Shown here piece by piece: positions 32,677-40,537 of a stretch of 64,000 nucleotides of DNA. The stretch's first letter is position 1. Each line of letters begins with the position of its first letter. A program made the position numbers and the translations under genes. Under the pieces are notes generated by a model. It did no database searches and had not been told where the DNA came from. It worked only from the letters and a program-made list of their open reading frames with translations. The stretch lies in the NCBI RefSeq assembly GCF_900104065.1, contig NZ_FNLC01000001.1, forward strand, positions 248,001-312,000. The letters are read 5' to 3'. The stretch is from Natronobacterium texcoconense (GTDB lineage Archaea; Halobacteriota; Halobacteria; Halobacteriales; Natrialbaceae).

Positions 32677-32814
32677 AGTGCAACCGTCGTTATCACGAGT
32701 GGTGGGCGGCCCGTTATTATGAGTGTGAGGGCCGAATTCGTCCATCGCTTCCTACTTCGGTACCGATCGCTACGGCCACAAGCATTACGACATAAGGTTT
32801 GAATTTTTATCTGG

Positions 32815-33384
32815 ATGTCATTAGCCGGACTCGTATTCAACCTGGTGACGTTTCCAGGTATCGTACTCAACGGGATCGTACAGGACTATTACGTACGGAA
32901 GTACAGCGTTCCGGTCGCGCGACTCGACGGCGACGCGCTCGAGGAACTGGACGACGAGGAACTCGACGGTCGGGACGCAGAACCCGCGAGCGACGAGTCG
33001 GGCGAGGTCGTCGTCGACTTCTACGGCATCGACGACTATCGGAGCACGTTCGCCGTCACGCTGATGCCGTTTTTCGCCTGTTCGGCGGTCGCGTTCGCGG
33101 TCTTCGCACTGAGTGTGCCGCTGATCGAGGGAGACGTTCCGTTCTGGTGGCTTCTGGCCTGGCTCGGCGGTGCGGTCGGTTCGCACACGTTTCCGAACAC
33201 CGTGGCGACCGACGCGCTCTGGGAACAGTCCCGTGCGACGTCGAGTCCCCTGAAGTTCGTCGGCTACCCGCTCGTCGCGGTGTCGAAAGTCGTGAACCTC
33301 CTTCGATTCCTCTGGATCGACCTCGTTTACGCCGTCGGCCTCTACCTCGCTGCGAGGTCCCTGCTCGGCGTCGTCGTCTTCTAG
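32815..33384 (+). CDS. Conserved membrane protein of unknown function
   Basis: The 189-residue protein has a short N-terminal amphipathic or membrane segment (LAGLVFNLVTFPGIVLNGIVQDYYV), an acidic cytoplasmic loop (about 35-72), then three or four membrane helices (AVTLMPFFACSAVAFAVFAL, WWLLAWLGGAVGS, LLRFLWIDLVYAVGLYLA). The segment GSHTFPNTVATDALWEQS between helices looks conserved. It may belong to the M50/DUF3267-type membrane proteins but lacks an obvious HEXXH motif. AT-rich sequence GACATAAGG is about 22-28 nt upstream. Confidence 0.68.
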   Translation: MSLAGLVFNLVTFPGIVLNGIVQDYYVRKYSVPVARLDGDALEELDDEELDGRDAEPASDESGEVVVDFYGIDDYRSTFAVTLMPFFACSAVAFAVFALSVPLIEGDVPFWWLLAWLGGAVGSHTFPNTVATDALWEQSRATSSPLKFVGYPLVAVSKVVNLLRFLWIDLVYAVGLYLAARSLLGVVVF

Positions 33385-33400
33385 TACCGTTCAAGTGTCG

Positions 33401-33445
33401 ACTGCTGGGTCGAACCGGCCACACGACCGGCTTCGACCCTGCAGT
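33401..33445. terminator. Long hairpin between convergent genes (bidirectional terminator candidate)
   Basis: GGGTCGAA-CCGG (33407-33418) pairs with CCGG-C-TTCGACCC (33427-33439) with a single bulged base, and ACTGC/GCAGT (33401-33405 with 33441-33445) extends the stem. It occupies most of the 78-bp gap between two converging genes, so termination in both directions is a reasonable inference, although no oligo-T tract follows. Confidence 0.45.
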
Positions 33446-33462
33446 TCGGGCTTGGACCGCCA

Positions 33463-34083
33463 CTAGTCGAGCCGCGGTAACTCGCCCGTTCGCTCCTTCC
33501 GAATCAGGTCGCGCACGTACAGCCGTAGCTGGCGCGTCAGGTCTTCACGGTCCTCGTAGGAGTAGATTCGTGCCTCCCAGCGATCGCGGACGGCGGCGAT
33601 CATCGCGCTGCGGACGCCCGATTCGTGGACGAACATCACTCGTTCCCGGTGGTGGTCGGGAACGTCGTCGTCGAACAGTGCCTCGAGGACGGCCCCGACC
33701 TCGATGCCGACGCCGAGGTTGTCCCCGACCGCGGGGACGACGTAGACGACGGCGTTGCTCGCTCGAGCGAAGGCGATGCTCTGGGAGGCGGCGTCCAGTT
33801 CCGAAAGCGGGACGTCGACGTCGATCGCGAGGAAGGCGTTGACGCCGGCCTCCGTCCGCAGTCGGTCGCGAACGTCGAGTAGCAGATCCAGCGCCGCCTC
33901 GTCGTGCTCCAGGTCGTGGTCGGAGCCGACGAGCGTCCCGAAGTCGACTGACTCGGGGATCGCTTCGGGATCGGCGTCCTCGAGTGTGTGCTCGAGGTCG
34001 AACGCCTCGTAGGGTCCCATCAGGTAGACCAGGAACCGCGACCGTGGCAGCGAACCGAGCTCGTTGACGATCCGATCGCGCAT
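33463..34083 (-). CDS. DUF7509 family protein
   Basis: The 206-residue protein starts MRDRIVNELGSLPRSRFLVYLMGPYEAF. The LVYLMGPY strand, FLAIDVDVPLSELDAASQSIAFARASNAVVYVVPAVGDNLGVGIEVG and ERVMFVHESGVRSAMI resemble a nucleoside-deoxyribosyltransferase/TIR-like alpha-beta fold with a glycine-rich turn. From memory this is the haloarchaeal DUF7509 family. Function unknown. ATG 34083 is chosen over 34098 because a strong TATA box (34102-34116) lies 19-33 nt upstream. It is divergent from the wHTH regulator. Confidence 0.78.
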   Translation of the reverse strand: MRDRIVNELGSLPRSRFLVYLMGPYEAFDLEHTLEDADPEAIPESVDFGTLVGSDHDLEHDEAALDLLLDVRDRLRTEAGVNAFLAIDVDVPLSELDAASQSIAFARASNAVVYVVPAVGDNLGVGIEVGAVLEALFDDDVPDHHRERVMFVHESGVRSAMIAAVRDRWEARIYSYEDREDLTRQLRLYVRDLIRKERTGELPRLD

Positions 34084-34101
34084 ACCTCGCCTGCTCACGG
34101 A

Positions 34102-34116
34102 TAGTATATAAATATA
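34102..34116 (-). promoter_or_regulatory. AT-rich core promoter of the DUF7509 gene
   Basis: TAGTATATAAATATA on the plus strand, 19-33 nt upstream of ATG 34083, is the most AT-rich promoter core in the window. The 95-bp divergent spacer also contains GCTTATAG (34148-34155), 24-31 nt upstream of the wHTH gene, so both genes could be co-regulated. Confidence 0.6.
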
Positions 34117-34178
34117 CGCCGTTTCAGTGGTTACTGACTCAGGGAACGCTTATAGATGCGGGGATTCAAATTCCAGTC

Positions 34179-34559
34179 ATGGCCGAGTCCGAACGTGCGG
34201 CACGGCGAGCCAGGGACGATCTGCTTCCCGAGCACAGCATCCTGAGCCTCGAGGAGTACCTCGAGATGCAACGCTCGATCGGCAACGAGACCCGGTTTCG
34301 CGTCCTCAACGCCCTGCTCGAGGGTGGCTCCCAGAGCGCGACCGAGCTACGGGATCGGCTCGATATCGAGTCGAACGTGCTCCACTACCATCTCGACGAA
34401 CTCGTCGACGTGGGACTCGTCGAGAATCGCAAACGCAAAGAGCCCGACACAGACGGGCTCTACTCGTACTACCGGGCGACCGCACTCGGAGAGGGCATCC
34501 TCGAGCACGGCGTTCGCGAACTGATGGCCCGCGAGTGGGACGCGCTCGAGGAGTACTAG
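34179..34559 (+). CDS. ArsR-like winged-helix transcription regulator
   Basis: The 126-residue protein has a wHTH domain over about residues 25-100: LEMQRSIGNETRFRVLNALLEGG, the recognition region SQSATELRDRLDIESNVLHYHLDELVDVGLVENRKRKE, and a wing DGLYSYYRATALGEGIL. It lacks Cys metal sites, so metal sensing is unlikely. It is divergent from the DUF7509 gene, and its 3' end overlaps that of the NRAMP-like carrier gene by 4 bp (34556-34559). Its targets could be either neighbour; unproven. Confidence 0.87.
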   Translation: MAESERAARRARDDLLPEHSILSLEEYLEMQRSIGNETRFRVLNALLEGGSQSATELRDRLDIESNVLHYHLDELVDVGLVENRKRKEPDTDGLYSYYRATALGEGILEHGVRELMAREWDALEEY

Positions 34560-35920
34560 TTCTCTCTGACGTACTTGCCGAGGAGTCCACCGATTGCGAG
34601 CACCATAGCGACCGCGAAGACGATGACGAACGCCGATATCGGATCGCCAGCAGTTGCGCCCTCGAGTTCCTCGAGGACGAACTCGCCGGCCAGTACGGTC
34701 GCGATTGCGAAGAGGACGCCGCCACCGACGTTCGCAAGCCACGAGTTCGTTTCGGGGACTACGTCGGGATCGTTCAGCAGGTAGAGGATCACGGCCAGTG
34801 CGAACGGCGTCCCCACGAGTCCGAACGCGAGGACGAGTACGAGAATCTGAAGGAAGTCGCCGCCGAGGAACGCGCCGGCTGCGGAGGCGAGCGCAACGAC
34901 GACCAACGCGGCGCGATAGCGCGAGTCCTCTACGGACTGCTCCCAGCCAAGCTTGTCCGCGAGCAGATAGGGTGGCACGATCGTGTTCCCGCCGAGCGTC
35001 GAGACCGCCGCGCCCCACAGTCCGAACAGGAACAGCCACATTGCGTGGTCGCCGGCGATCGGACCGAGTGCTTCGGCGGCCTGGATCTCGTCGATTGCAC
35101 TGGGGTCAGCGACCACTCCTGGGAGGACGCTCGCCGCGACGAGGAAGACGGCGAGGCTGAAGACGCCGAAGGCGACGAGCATCGAACTGACGACGTCGAA
35201 GGTCGCGATGTCGCTGTCGTCGTCGGTCCAGCCGCGAGCGCGCATGGTGTAGCTCTGCATCGTCAACAGCGTGATGTGGACCGCGCCGCCGAGGACGCCG
35301 GCAGCGACGACCGCGCCGCCGACGCCAGGTATCTCGGGCACGAGTCCGCCTGCCGCAGCTGCCGGTTCGATCGGGACGACGAAGGCAGACGCGACGAACG
35401 CGAGGACGACCAGCGAGACGAGTAGCTTGGCACCGATTTCGGCGACCCGGTAGCCACCGCCGGCCAGCCCGAGTGCGAGGATCACTGCCCACGTCACACC
35501 CCAGAACCGGGGATCGGAAAGCGCAGCGACCCCCAGGCCTGCCGTCCCGACGATCGTCGCGCTGACGTCCGCGAGCGTCAGCATGATCGCGAGCTGGGCC
35601 AGTCCCGCCGCGAGCACGACATCGATTACGAGCACCCACGCCCAGAACGAGCCGAGGTGTTCCTCGACGACCGCGACGATACCTGCCTCGGTGAGCAAGC
35701 CGAGCCGCATGGCGAGATACTGGCCGACGGTTCCGAGCACCGCCGAGAGGACGACCACCCACAGCAACGTGTAACCGAAGCTCGCCCCTGCGACCAGCAG
35801 ACTGGCCATCGTCGCCGGCCCTGCCGCGATCGCTCCGGCGAGCCAGGTCGGTCCTAATCGTCGTACGAATCCACCGATTCGCCCAACTGTCCGCTCTTCC
35901 TGACACGTCTCGGTTGCCAT
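34556..35920 (-). CDS. NRAMP-superfamily membrane carrier lacking canonical metal-site motifs
   Basis: The 454-residue protein has about 11-12 membrane helices in the NRAMP (LeuT-fold) pattern. In classical Nramp, TM1 contains DPGN and TM6 contains MPH, which bind Mn2+/Fe2+. Here the TM1 region reads LAGAIAAGPATMASLLVAGASFGYTLLW and the TM6 region GGAVHITLLTMQSYTMRARGW, so the Asp, Asn and Met ligands are absent. It resembles NRAMP-related transporters with a different or unknown substrate (Mg2+, Al3+ or an organic solute are possibilities). GATATATAA (35942-35950) is an excellent TATA box. Confidence 0.85.
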   Translation of the reverse strand: MATETCQEERTVGRIGGFVRRLGPTWLAGAIAAGPATMASLLVAGASFGYTLLWVVVLSAVLGTVGQYLAMRLGLLTEAGIVAVVEEHLGSFWAWVLVIDVVLAAGLAQLAIMLTLADVSATIVGTAGLGVAALSDPRFWGVTWAVILALGLAGGGYRVAEIGAKLLVSLVVLAFVASAFVVPIEPAAAAGGLVPEIPGVGGAVVAAGVLGGAVHITLLTMQSYTMRARGWTDDDSDIATFDVVSSMLVAFGVFSLAVFLVAASVLPGVVADPSAIDEIQAAEALGPIAGDHAMWLFLFGLWGAAVSTLGGNTIVPPYLLADKLGWEQSVEDSRYRAALVVVALASAAGAFLGGDFLQILVLVLAFGLVGTPFALAVILYLLNDPDVVPETNSWLANVGGGVLFAIATVLAGEFVLEELEGATAGDPISAFVIVFAVAMVLAIGGLLGKYVREN

Positions 35921-35941
35921 CGGGCTCTCTTTCTACGTGAG

Positions 35942-35950
35942 ATATATAAT
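35942..35950 (-). promoter_or_regulatory. TATA box of the NRAMP-like gene
   Basis: Coding strand TTATATATC, 22-30 nt upstream of ATG 35920, consistent with a leaderless transcript. Confidence 0.6.
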
Positions 35951-36034
35951 CCTGTGGTATCTATCAGTGGTTGGGGGTGGTGGGTGGTCGTCCAGAGACG
36001 TCTATTCGGTCGTCGATGGGGCAAACGGGACCGA

Positions 36035-36373
36035 CTACTCCTGCCAGTTCGGATTCTCCCGTGGCGGACTGAAGATGTCGACGCCACGGACCGTCTTGCC
36101 GCTGCGGTTCTCGGCCGCGTGTGGCTGCCCGCCCGGAATCGCGTAGGAGTCGCCGGGTCCGCAGGTGATTTCTTCACCCTCTGTCAGGAAGGTCAACTCG
36201 CCTTCGTAGATGAATCCCGTCTGTTCGTTTGGATGGCTGTGCTCCTCGACGACTGCACCGGGTTCGATCTCGAAGTGCTGGACGTTCATCGACTCGCTGC
36301 CAGCCATCAGTGTCAGGTGGACGCCGTCGGCGGCCTCGGTCGGTTCGAGGTCGGAGAGTGAACTGCGTTCCAT
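36035..36373 (-). CDS. Single-domain cupin protein
   Basis: The 112-residue protein is a small beta-barrel cupin. Motif 1 is VVEEHSHPNEQTGFIYEGELTF and motif 2 is PGDSYAIPGGQPHAAEN, giving two His and a Glu/Gln as likely metal ligands plus the distal His. Such proteins include isomerases, dioxygenases and small-molecule sensors; the function here is unknown. ATG 36373 is preferred; a longer frame from 36481 has no support and would overlap the divergent DUF5817 promoter. CTATTAGG lies about 28-34 nt upstream. Confidence 0.87.
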   Translation of the reverse strand: MERSSLSDLEPTEAADGVHLTLMAGSESMNVQHFEIEPGAVVEEHSHPNEQTGFIYEGELTFLTEGEEITCGPGDSYAIPGGQPHAAENRSGKTVRGVDIFSPPRENPNWQE

Positions 36374-36479
36374 ACGGTTCGGGTACAACGGTTCCGCTCC
36401 TAATAGTCCCGTCCGTCGAACGATCACTTTCACCGCGGTTACCGAACGTTGAACTACCGGGACGCCCCACATCCAACGC

Positions 36480-37004
36480 ATGTACGCCGTCGTCGGCTGT
36501 AGCGAGTGTTCGCACCTCTGGATCCTCGAGGGGCGCTCGGAGACGACCCAGTGTCCCCGCTGTGGCTCGCGTCGCGCCTACGAGAAACGCAAGAAGTTCG
36601 TCGAGACCGAAGATGTCGACCACGCACGCGACGTTCGCGCTTCGATGCTCGCGAACCGGCAGGGGGAGGGCGAGCGGTTTGCGGAACTGGAGTCCTTCGG
36701 AACTCTCGAGGACGACGTCGCCGACGGCGTCATCGACGACGAGGAGTACCTCGAGGGGTCGGGGCTGGACGTCGACGAACTCGAGGCAGCGGGCGACCGC
36801 GACCCTCGCGGGCCGACCCGGAGCGGGAGCAAGAAAGAGATCGTCGAACGGGCGCTCGAGGAACTGGAGCGGCCGACAGAGGACGAAATCGTCGACTACG
36901 CCGACGAACGCGGCGTTTCGGCGGAGTATACGAGGAACGCCCTCGAGAAACTGACTCGGCGGGGCGTCGTCAGCGAGAGCCGTGGTCGCTATCGGAAGCT
37001 ATAG
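36480..37004 (+). CDS. DUF5817 protein: zinc ribbon plus C-terminal winged helix
   Basis: The 174-residue protein starts with a zinc ribbon, VVGCSECSHLWILEGRSETTQCPRCGSRR (Cys7, Cys10, Cys26, Cys29), followed by an acidic helical linker and a C-terminal wHTH-like unit (KKEIVERALEELERPTEDEIVDYADERGVSAEYTRNALEKLTRRGVVSESRGRYRKL). That matches the haloarchaeal DUF5817 family. The combination suggests DNA or RNA binding. It is followed 37 bp later by a small membrane protein gene on the same strand. Confidence 0.85.
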   Translation: MYAVVGCSECSHLWILEGRSETTQCPRCGSRRAYEKRKKFVETEDVDHARDVRASMLANRQGEGERFAELESFGTLEDDVADGVIDDEEYLEGSGLDVDELEAAGDRDPRGPTRSGSKKEIVERALEELERPTEDEIVDYADERGVSAEYTRNALEKLTRRGVVSESRGRYRKL

Positions 37005-37041
37005 CGTCAGTGCTTTGCGATTCCAGTCTAAACGGCGGGCA

Positions 37042-37380
37042 ATGGCAGAGCAAGTCGACGTTCAGGAGTTGACGATCGGCGTCGGAACGGTGATCGCGAT
37101 CCTCCTGCTCATCTACGGGACGTTCCTGGGCGAAACCCTGTTCGGTATCGATACGATGGCACTCGCGATTGGCGCGTTCGCGGCGACGTTCGTCGCCGTC
37201 GGCATCCTTCACGGCGCGTACGGACGCGGGGATTTTGCACTCGCACACGTCGTCGCCGGAGTCGGTCTCGCCCTCGTCGGACTCGCCTCGAGCGTCCCAC
37301 AACTGCTCGGCGGCTACGGCCTGTTGCTCGCCGGTGGGGGATACGTGGCGCTCGAGACGATTCGTGCTCGTGAGGAGTAA
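37042..37380 (+). CDS. Small membrane protein, four predicted helices
   Basis: The 112-residue protein has hydrophobic stretches at about residues 9-30, 33-52, 62-80 and 85-105 (LTIGVGTVIAILLLIYGTFL, ALAIGAFAATFVAVGIL, LAHVVAGVGLALVGLAS, LLGGYGLLLAGGGYVALE). ATG 37042 gives a sensible N-terminus (MAEQVDVQE). No family recognised. It may be co-transcribed with the DUF5817 gene. Confidence 0.65.
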   Translation: MAEQVDVQELTIGVGTVIAILLLIYGTFLGETLFGIDTMALAIGAFAATFVAVGILHGAYGRGDFALAHVVAGVGLALVGLASSVPQLLGGYGLLLAGGGYVALETIRAREE

Positions 37381-37448
37381 CCGATTCAGATCGGGCCGAG
37401 GTTGCGATCTTCACAAAAGGATAAGAGTCAGCCGGCCAACGTATCGGC

Positions 37449-37862
37449 ATGTCCAGTGCTTTCCCCCCGACTCCGCGACGACCGACGATCGACGACCTCG
37501 AGCGGACGTTGCCGTGGTTCCGCGTAGTCTTCGGCGCGATCGGTCTGTTCTTCCCGCGTCTGCTCGGACGATGGTACGGCCTCCTGGCAGACGAGAGCGA
37601 GTCGGCCGAGGTCGCGGTTCGGTACGCCTGCATCAGGGCAATAGGGCTCGGCTTCGGGCAGCTCATCGCCCCGAAAGGTCAGCGACGAGCGTGGAATCGC
37701 GTCGCACTCGCCGTAGATGCGCTGGATACGGCAATGGTGCTCCACGCTGGATTGCGCGGAAAAGTACCGAGGCGAAAGGCTGCGACGATGTTGTGCGGGA
37801 CTGTCTTCGGCGTCGTAGTCGGGCTGCTGGCGAGGGCACGCGACGAGAGCGAGGAGGTGTGA
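37449..37862 (+). CDS. Conserved small membrane-associated protein
   Basis: The 137-residue protein has a hydrophobic segment near residues 24-42 (WFRVVFGAIGLFFPRLLGRWYGLL), a conserved-looking AVRYACIRAIGLGFGQLIAP, and further weak membrane segments (ALDTAMVLHAGLRG, MLCGTVFGVVVGLLARA). It has a faint resemblance to DUF4267-type membrane proteins, not certain. GGATAAG lies about 23-28 nt upstream. Function unknown. Confidence 0.65.
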   Translation: MSSAFPPTPRRPTIDDLERTLPWFRVVFGAIGLFFPRLLGRWYGLLADESESAEVAVRYACIRAIGLGFGQLIAPKGQRRAWNRVALAVDALDTAMVLHAGLRGKVPRRKAATMLCGTVFGVVVGLLARARDESEEV

Positions 37863-38079
37863 TCGATGCGTACCGTGGAACGAACGTCGGTCGTCACGGT
37901 GCCGCTACATTACTGTTCGAGGTCCTCGTAGCGCTTCCAATGTGTATTGCGGTCGGGACCTCGCGGTCGCATACGGCGTCGCCGCAGTCGGACTTTTCTT
38001 GCTGGCTCCGACCTCGAGCAGCCGGGATGATCGACCGCGATCGACCGATTTATTCTGACTGTCTATAAATGCGGTACGT

Positions 38080-38274
38080 ATGGAGGATTCGACCGCGATC
38101 AACGCTGGACTCGCTGCACTGGTCATCGGAGTCGTCACGATCCTCGCCGGCATTTTCATGGGCGAGGTGATCGAGATCATCGCCGTGGGCGGCGTGCTCA
38201 TGGTGCTCAGCGTCGGTGGCTTCGTCTTTGCCGCCCTCGATGAGGGACACGGCGACGCGACCAGCGCGGACTGA
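38080..38274 (+). CDS. Small membrane protein, two helices
   Basis: The 64-residue protein comprises two membrane segments (about residues 8-28, NAGLAALVIGVVTILAGIFMG, and 31-54, IIAVGGVLMVLSVGGFVFAAL) and a short acidic tail. GATTTATTC lies about 27-34 nt upstream of the ATG; the 217-bp gap before it (37863-38079) contains nothing else I can support. Function unknown. Confidence 0.65.
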   Translation: MEDSTAINAGLAALVIGVVTILAGIFMGEVIEIIAVGGVLMVLSVGGFVFAALDEGHGDATSAD

Positions 38275-38368
38275 CCGACTCGGCGTCTCGTTCTCGACCG
38301 GCACACGGTAACAGCCGGACGGAGAATCGATTCAAGAGCAGACGACGAGACCGTCGAACGGACCTGTT

Positions 38369-39604
38369 TTATCGACCCAGATCTTCGTGGGCGCTCGCGA
38401 GGTGCCGCGAGGAGAGCGCCGCGAGCAAGGAGAGTTCGCCGGCGAGCGCGCCGACGGCGATTATCTCCGCGAGCGCGTCGGCGTTCGACCCCGCCGGATC
38501 GCCGCCACCGCGCAGGCCGAGAATGTCGAGTGCTTCCGCCTGCGTCGGGAGTTTCGTTCCGCCGCCGACGGTGCCGACCTCGAGCGAGGCGAGCGAGACG
38601 GAGGCGTAGAGGTCGGTCGTTCCGTCCTCGTTCTCTCGAGCGTCCATGGTCGTGATCGCGTTCGCGCCCTCGACGACCTGGGCTTCGTCCTGGCCGGTCG
38701 CGAGGAAGGCTGCGGCGACGACGTTCGCGGCGTGGGCGTTGAAGCCGAGACTGCCCGCTTTGGCGCTGCCGGTCAGGTTCTTGCGGGTGTTGGCCTCGGC
38801 GATGGCCTCGGGCGTGGTGTGGAGTCGGTCCTCGACGACGTCGCCGGGGATGAGGACGTCCGCCGTGACCGAGCGGCCGCGCCCCTCGACGGCGTTGATC
38901 GCGGCGGGTTTCTTGTCCGAACAGAGGTTGCCCGAGAGCGCGACGAGGTCGGCGGGCGTCTCCGCCTCGACGAGTTCGCAGGCCTCACCGGTCGCGATGG
39001 TGGCCATGTTCATCCCCATCGCGTCCTTGGTGTCGTAGGCGAAACGCAGGTAGACGGAGTCGCCGACGACGTACGGTTCGACGTCTAGCAGTTCGCCGTG
39101 GCTCGTCGTCGACTCGGCGGCCTCGCGAAGCCGGTCGACGTTGTCGGCGACCCACTCGACGACCTCGGAGGCTTCGGCGACGCCGTCGACACGGAACACC
39201 GGCGCACGAGTCATTCCGTTTTTCGTGACGCGAGCCGTTGCACCACCGACCGACCGGATGGTCGACAGGCCGCGGTTGATCGACGCCACCAGCGCGCCCT
39301 CGGTCGTCGCCAGCGGGAGGTAGTAGTCACCTTCGGCCGCGCTTCCGTCGACGGGAACGGGGCCGGCGACGCCCATCGGCACCTGCGCCGCACCGACCAT
39401 GTTCTCGATGGCCGTGTTGTTCGCCTGCTCCGCGTCGAACGTGTAATCGGCGACGGCCTCGAGGTCCGCCCCAGTTTCGCGCTCGACGAGTAGCCGGCGG
39501 GCCTCGGCCGCCGTGTCGTAGTCGGCGTGGTCCTCGAGTTCGTGAATACGAAGCTCACCGTCCGCGACGCGGTCGGCGAGGTCTGCGGGATCGGTCGTGG
39601 TCAT
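38369..39604 (-). CDS. hmgA: Hydroxymethylglutaryl-CoA reductase (NADPH), class I
   Basis: The 411-residue enzyme makes mevalonate from HMG-CoA, the committed step to archaeal isoprenoid lipids, and is the statin target in haloarchaea. Motifs: IENMVGAAQVPMGVAGPVPV (substrate-binding Glu), RFAYDTKDAMGMNMATIATGEACELV (cofactor motif), GNLCSDKKPAAIN (catalytic Lys), GTVGGGTKLPTQAEALDILG, and the catalytic His in LSSRHLASAHEDLG. CCTTAGG lies about 29-35 nt upstream. Length and motifs are typical; monocistronic. Confidence 0.96.
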   Translation of the reverse strand: MTTTDPADLADRVADGELRIHELEDHADYDTAAEARRLLVERETGADLEAVADYTFDAEQANNTAIENMVGAAQVPMGVAGPVPVDGSAAEGDYYLPLATTEGALVASINRGLSTIRSVGGATARVTKNGMTRAPVFRVDGVAEASEVVEWVADNVDRLREAAESTTSHGELLDVEPYVVGDSVYLRFAYDTKDAMGMNMATIATGEACELVEAETPADLVALSGNLCSDKKPAAINAVEGRGRSVTADVLIPGDVVEDRLHTTPEAIAEANTRKNLTGSAKAGSLGFNAHAANVVAAAFLATGQDEAQVVEGANAITTMDARENEDGTTDLYASVSLASLEVGTVGGGTKLPTQAEALDILGLRGGGDPAGSNADALAEIIAVGALAGELSLLAALSSRHLASAHEDLGR

Positions 39605-39658
39605 GTGTCGGTGGAGACAGTCGGCTGTCCTAAGGATTGCTGATTCGGTCGGGTTTCG

Positions 39659-40087
39659 TTACCGCGTCTCGCCGCTCCCGCTCGAGCGGTAGCCGGAGAC
39701 GAGTTCGTAGCCGAGAAGCACCAGCAGCGAGACGGCACCGATCGCGAGGATCAGGAGGTTCTGCAAGGCTTCGACGTCCTCGAGCGGGTTCGCTTCGAAC
39801 CCGGTCAGGAGCACGTCGCTCGCAAACAGGAGGGCGAAGGCGGTGATCGCGACGGTCGCGAACCGGACTCGAGCCTGCGGTGAGATGTCGTCGCTTTCCC
39901 CACCGTTGGTCGCGGCGAGATAGAGCTGTGGAACGACGACCGCGAACCCGACGAGGAGCAGAAAGGCGGGAAGCGGGTGTTCCCCCATCGAGACGCCCGT
40001 GTAGCTGTCGATCGCGGTCAGGACGGCGATGGCGGTTACGAGGAGGACGAACGAACCGGCGATGACTCGGTTTTCGCGGGAGACCAT
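39659..40087 (-). CDS. Membrane protein with four predicted helices
   Basis: The 142-residue protein has four hydrophobic segments, about residues 8-27 (VIAGSFVLLVTAIAVLTAI), 37-58, 73-93 and 106-127 (LLILAIGAVSLLVLLGYELV), and short charged ends. No family recognised. It follows hmgA upstream on the same strand with a 54-bp gap; a functional link to isoprenoid synthesis is only positional. Confidence 0.65.
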   Translation of the reverse strand: MVSRENRVIAGSFVLLVTAIAVLTAIDSYTGVSMGEHPLPAFLLLVGFAVVVPQLYLAATNGGESDDISPQARVRFATVAITAFALLFASDVLLTGFEANPLEDVEALQNLLILAIGAVSLLVLLGYELVSGYRSSGSGETR

Positions 40088-40537
40088 GTGTGCGTGAATT
40101 CGAACGGGGATGACTTATCGATTGTTGATAGTTCCTCTTTGGCTCCGGTAACTGTACGGGACGTAACCGGAACGAACTGTTCTGCTATCGTGGCGACGCT
40201 GAGTGGCCACGTCCTCCCCAGCCGATTTCTGCTCACGGGCGCGAAACGCCCTCTTCTCGTGGGCCGATGGCCCACTCGCATGGTCTGCGAGACGTTCGTC
40301 TCGCACTGTTCGCATGGTTCGCGGAACCTTCGGTTCCGCGCTAACACTCGCTTCGCTCGTGAATCCTTCGCACAGTTTGTATCGCGGTTCGCTTTTCGCT
40401 CATCGCGACATAGCGCGCGCTACCGCACGCTGGATGATCAACACGTAACGCTCCCCGTCTCGTGCCACGGTTCGTCGCAACCGGCCGGTTCGCCCGCGAC
40501 CACTATCGTTTTGCCCCTCGCACGAGGGCCATCGTAC
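40088..40537. repeat. Gene-free region with an array of perfect hairpins
   Basis: This 450-bp gap between divergent genes has no credible ORF. It contains a run of inverted repeats: GGGCG-CGAAA-CGCCC (40237-40251), GTGGGCC-GAT-GGCCCAC (40259-40275), TGCGAGAC-GTTC-GTCTCGCA (40286-40305), CGCGGAACC-TTC-GGTTCCGCG (40320-40340) and the palindrome TAGCGCGCGCTA (40411-40422). Stems differ in sequence but share short TTC/GAT-type loops and regular spacing. It lacks the TTTTCATCGA core of copies A and B, so it is a separate type of structured repeat. Confidence 0.65.
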
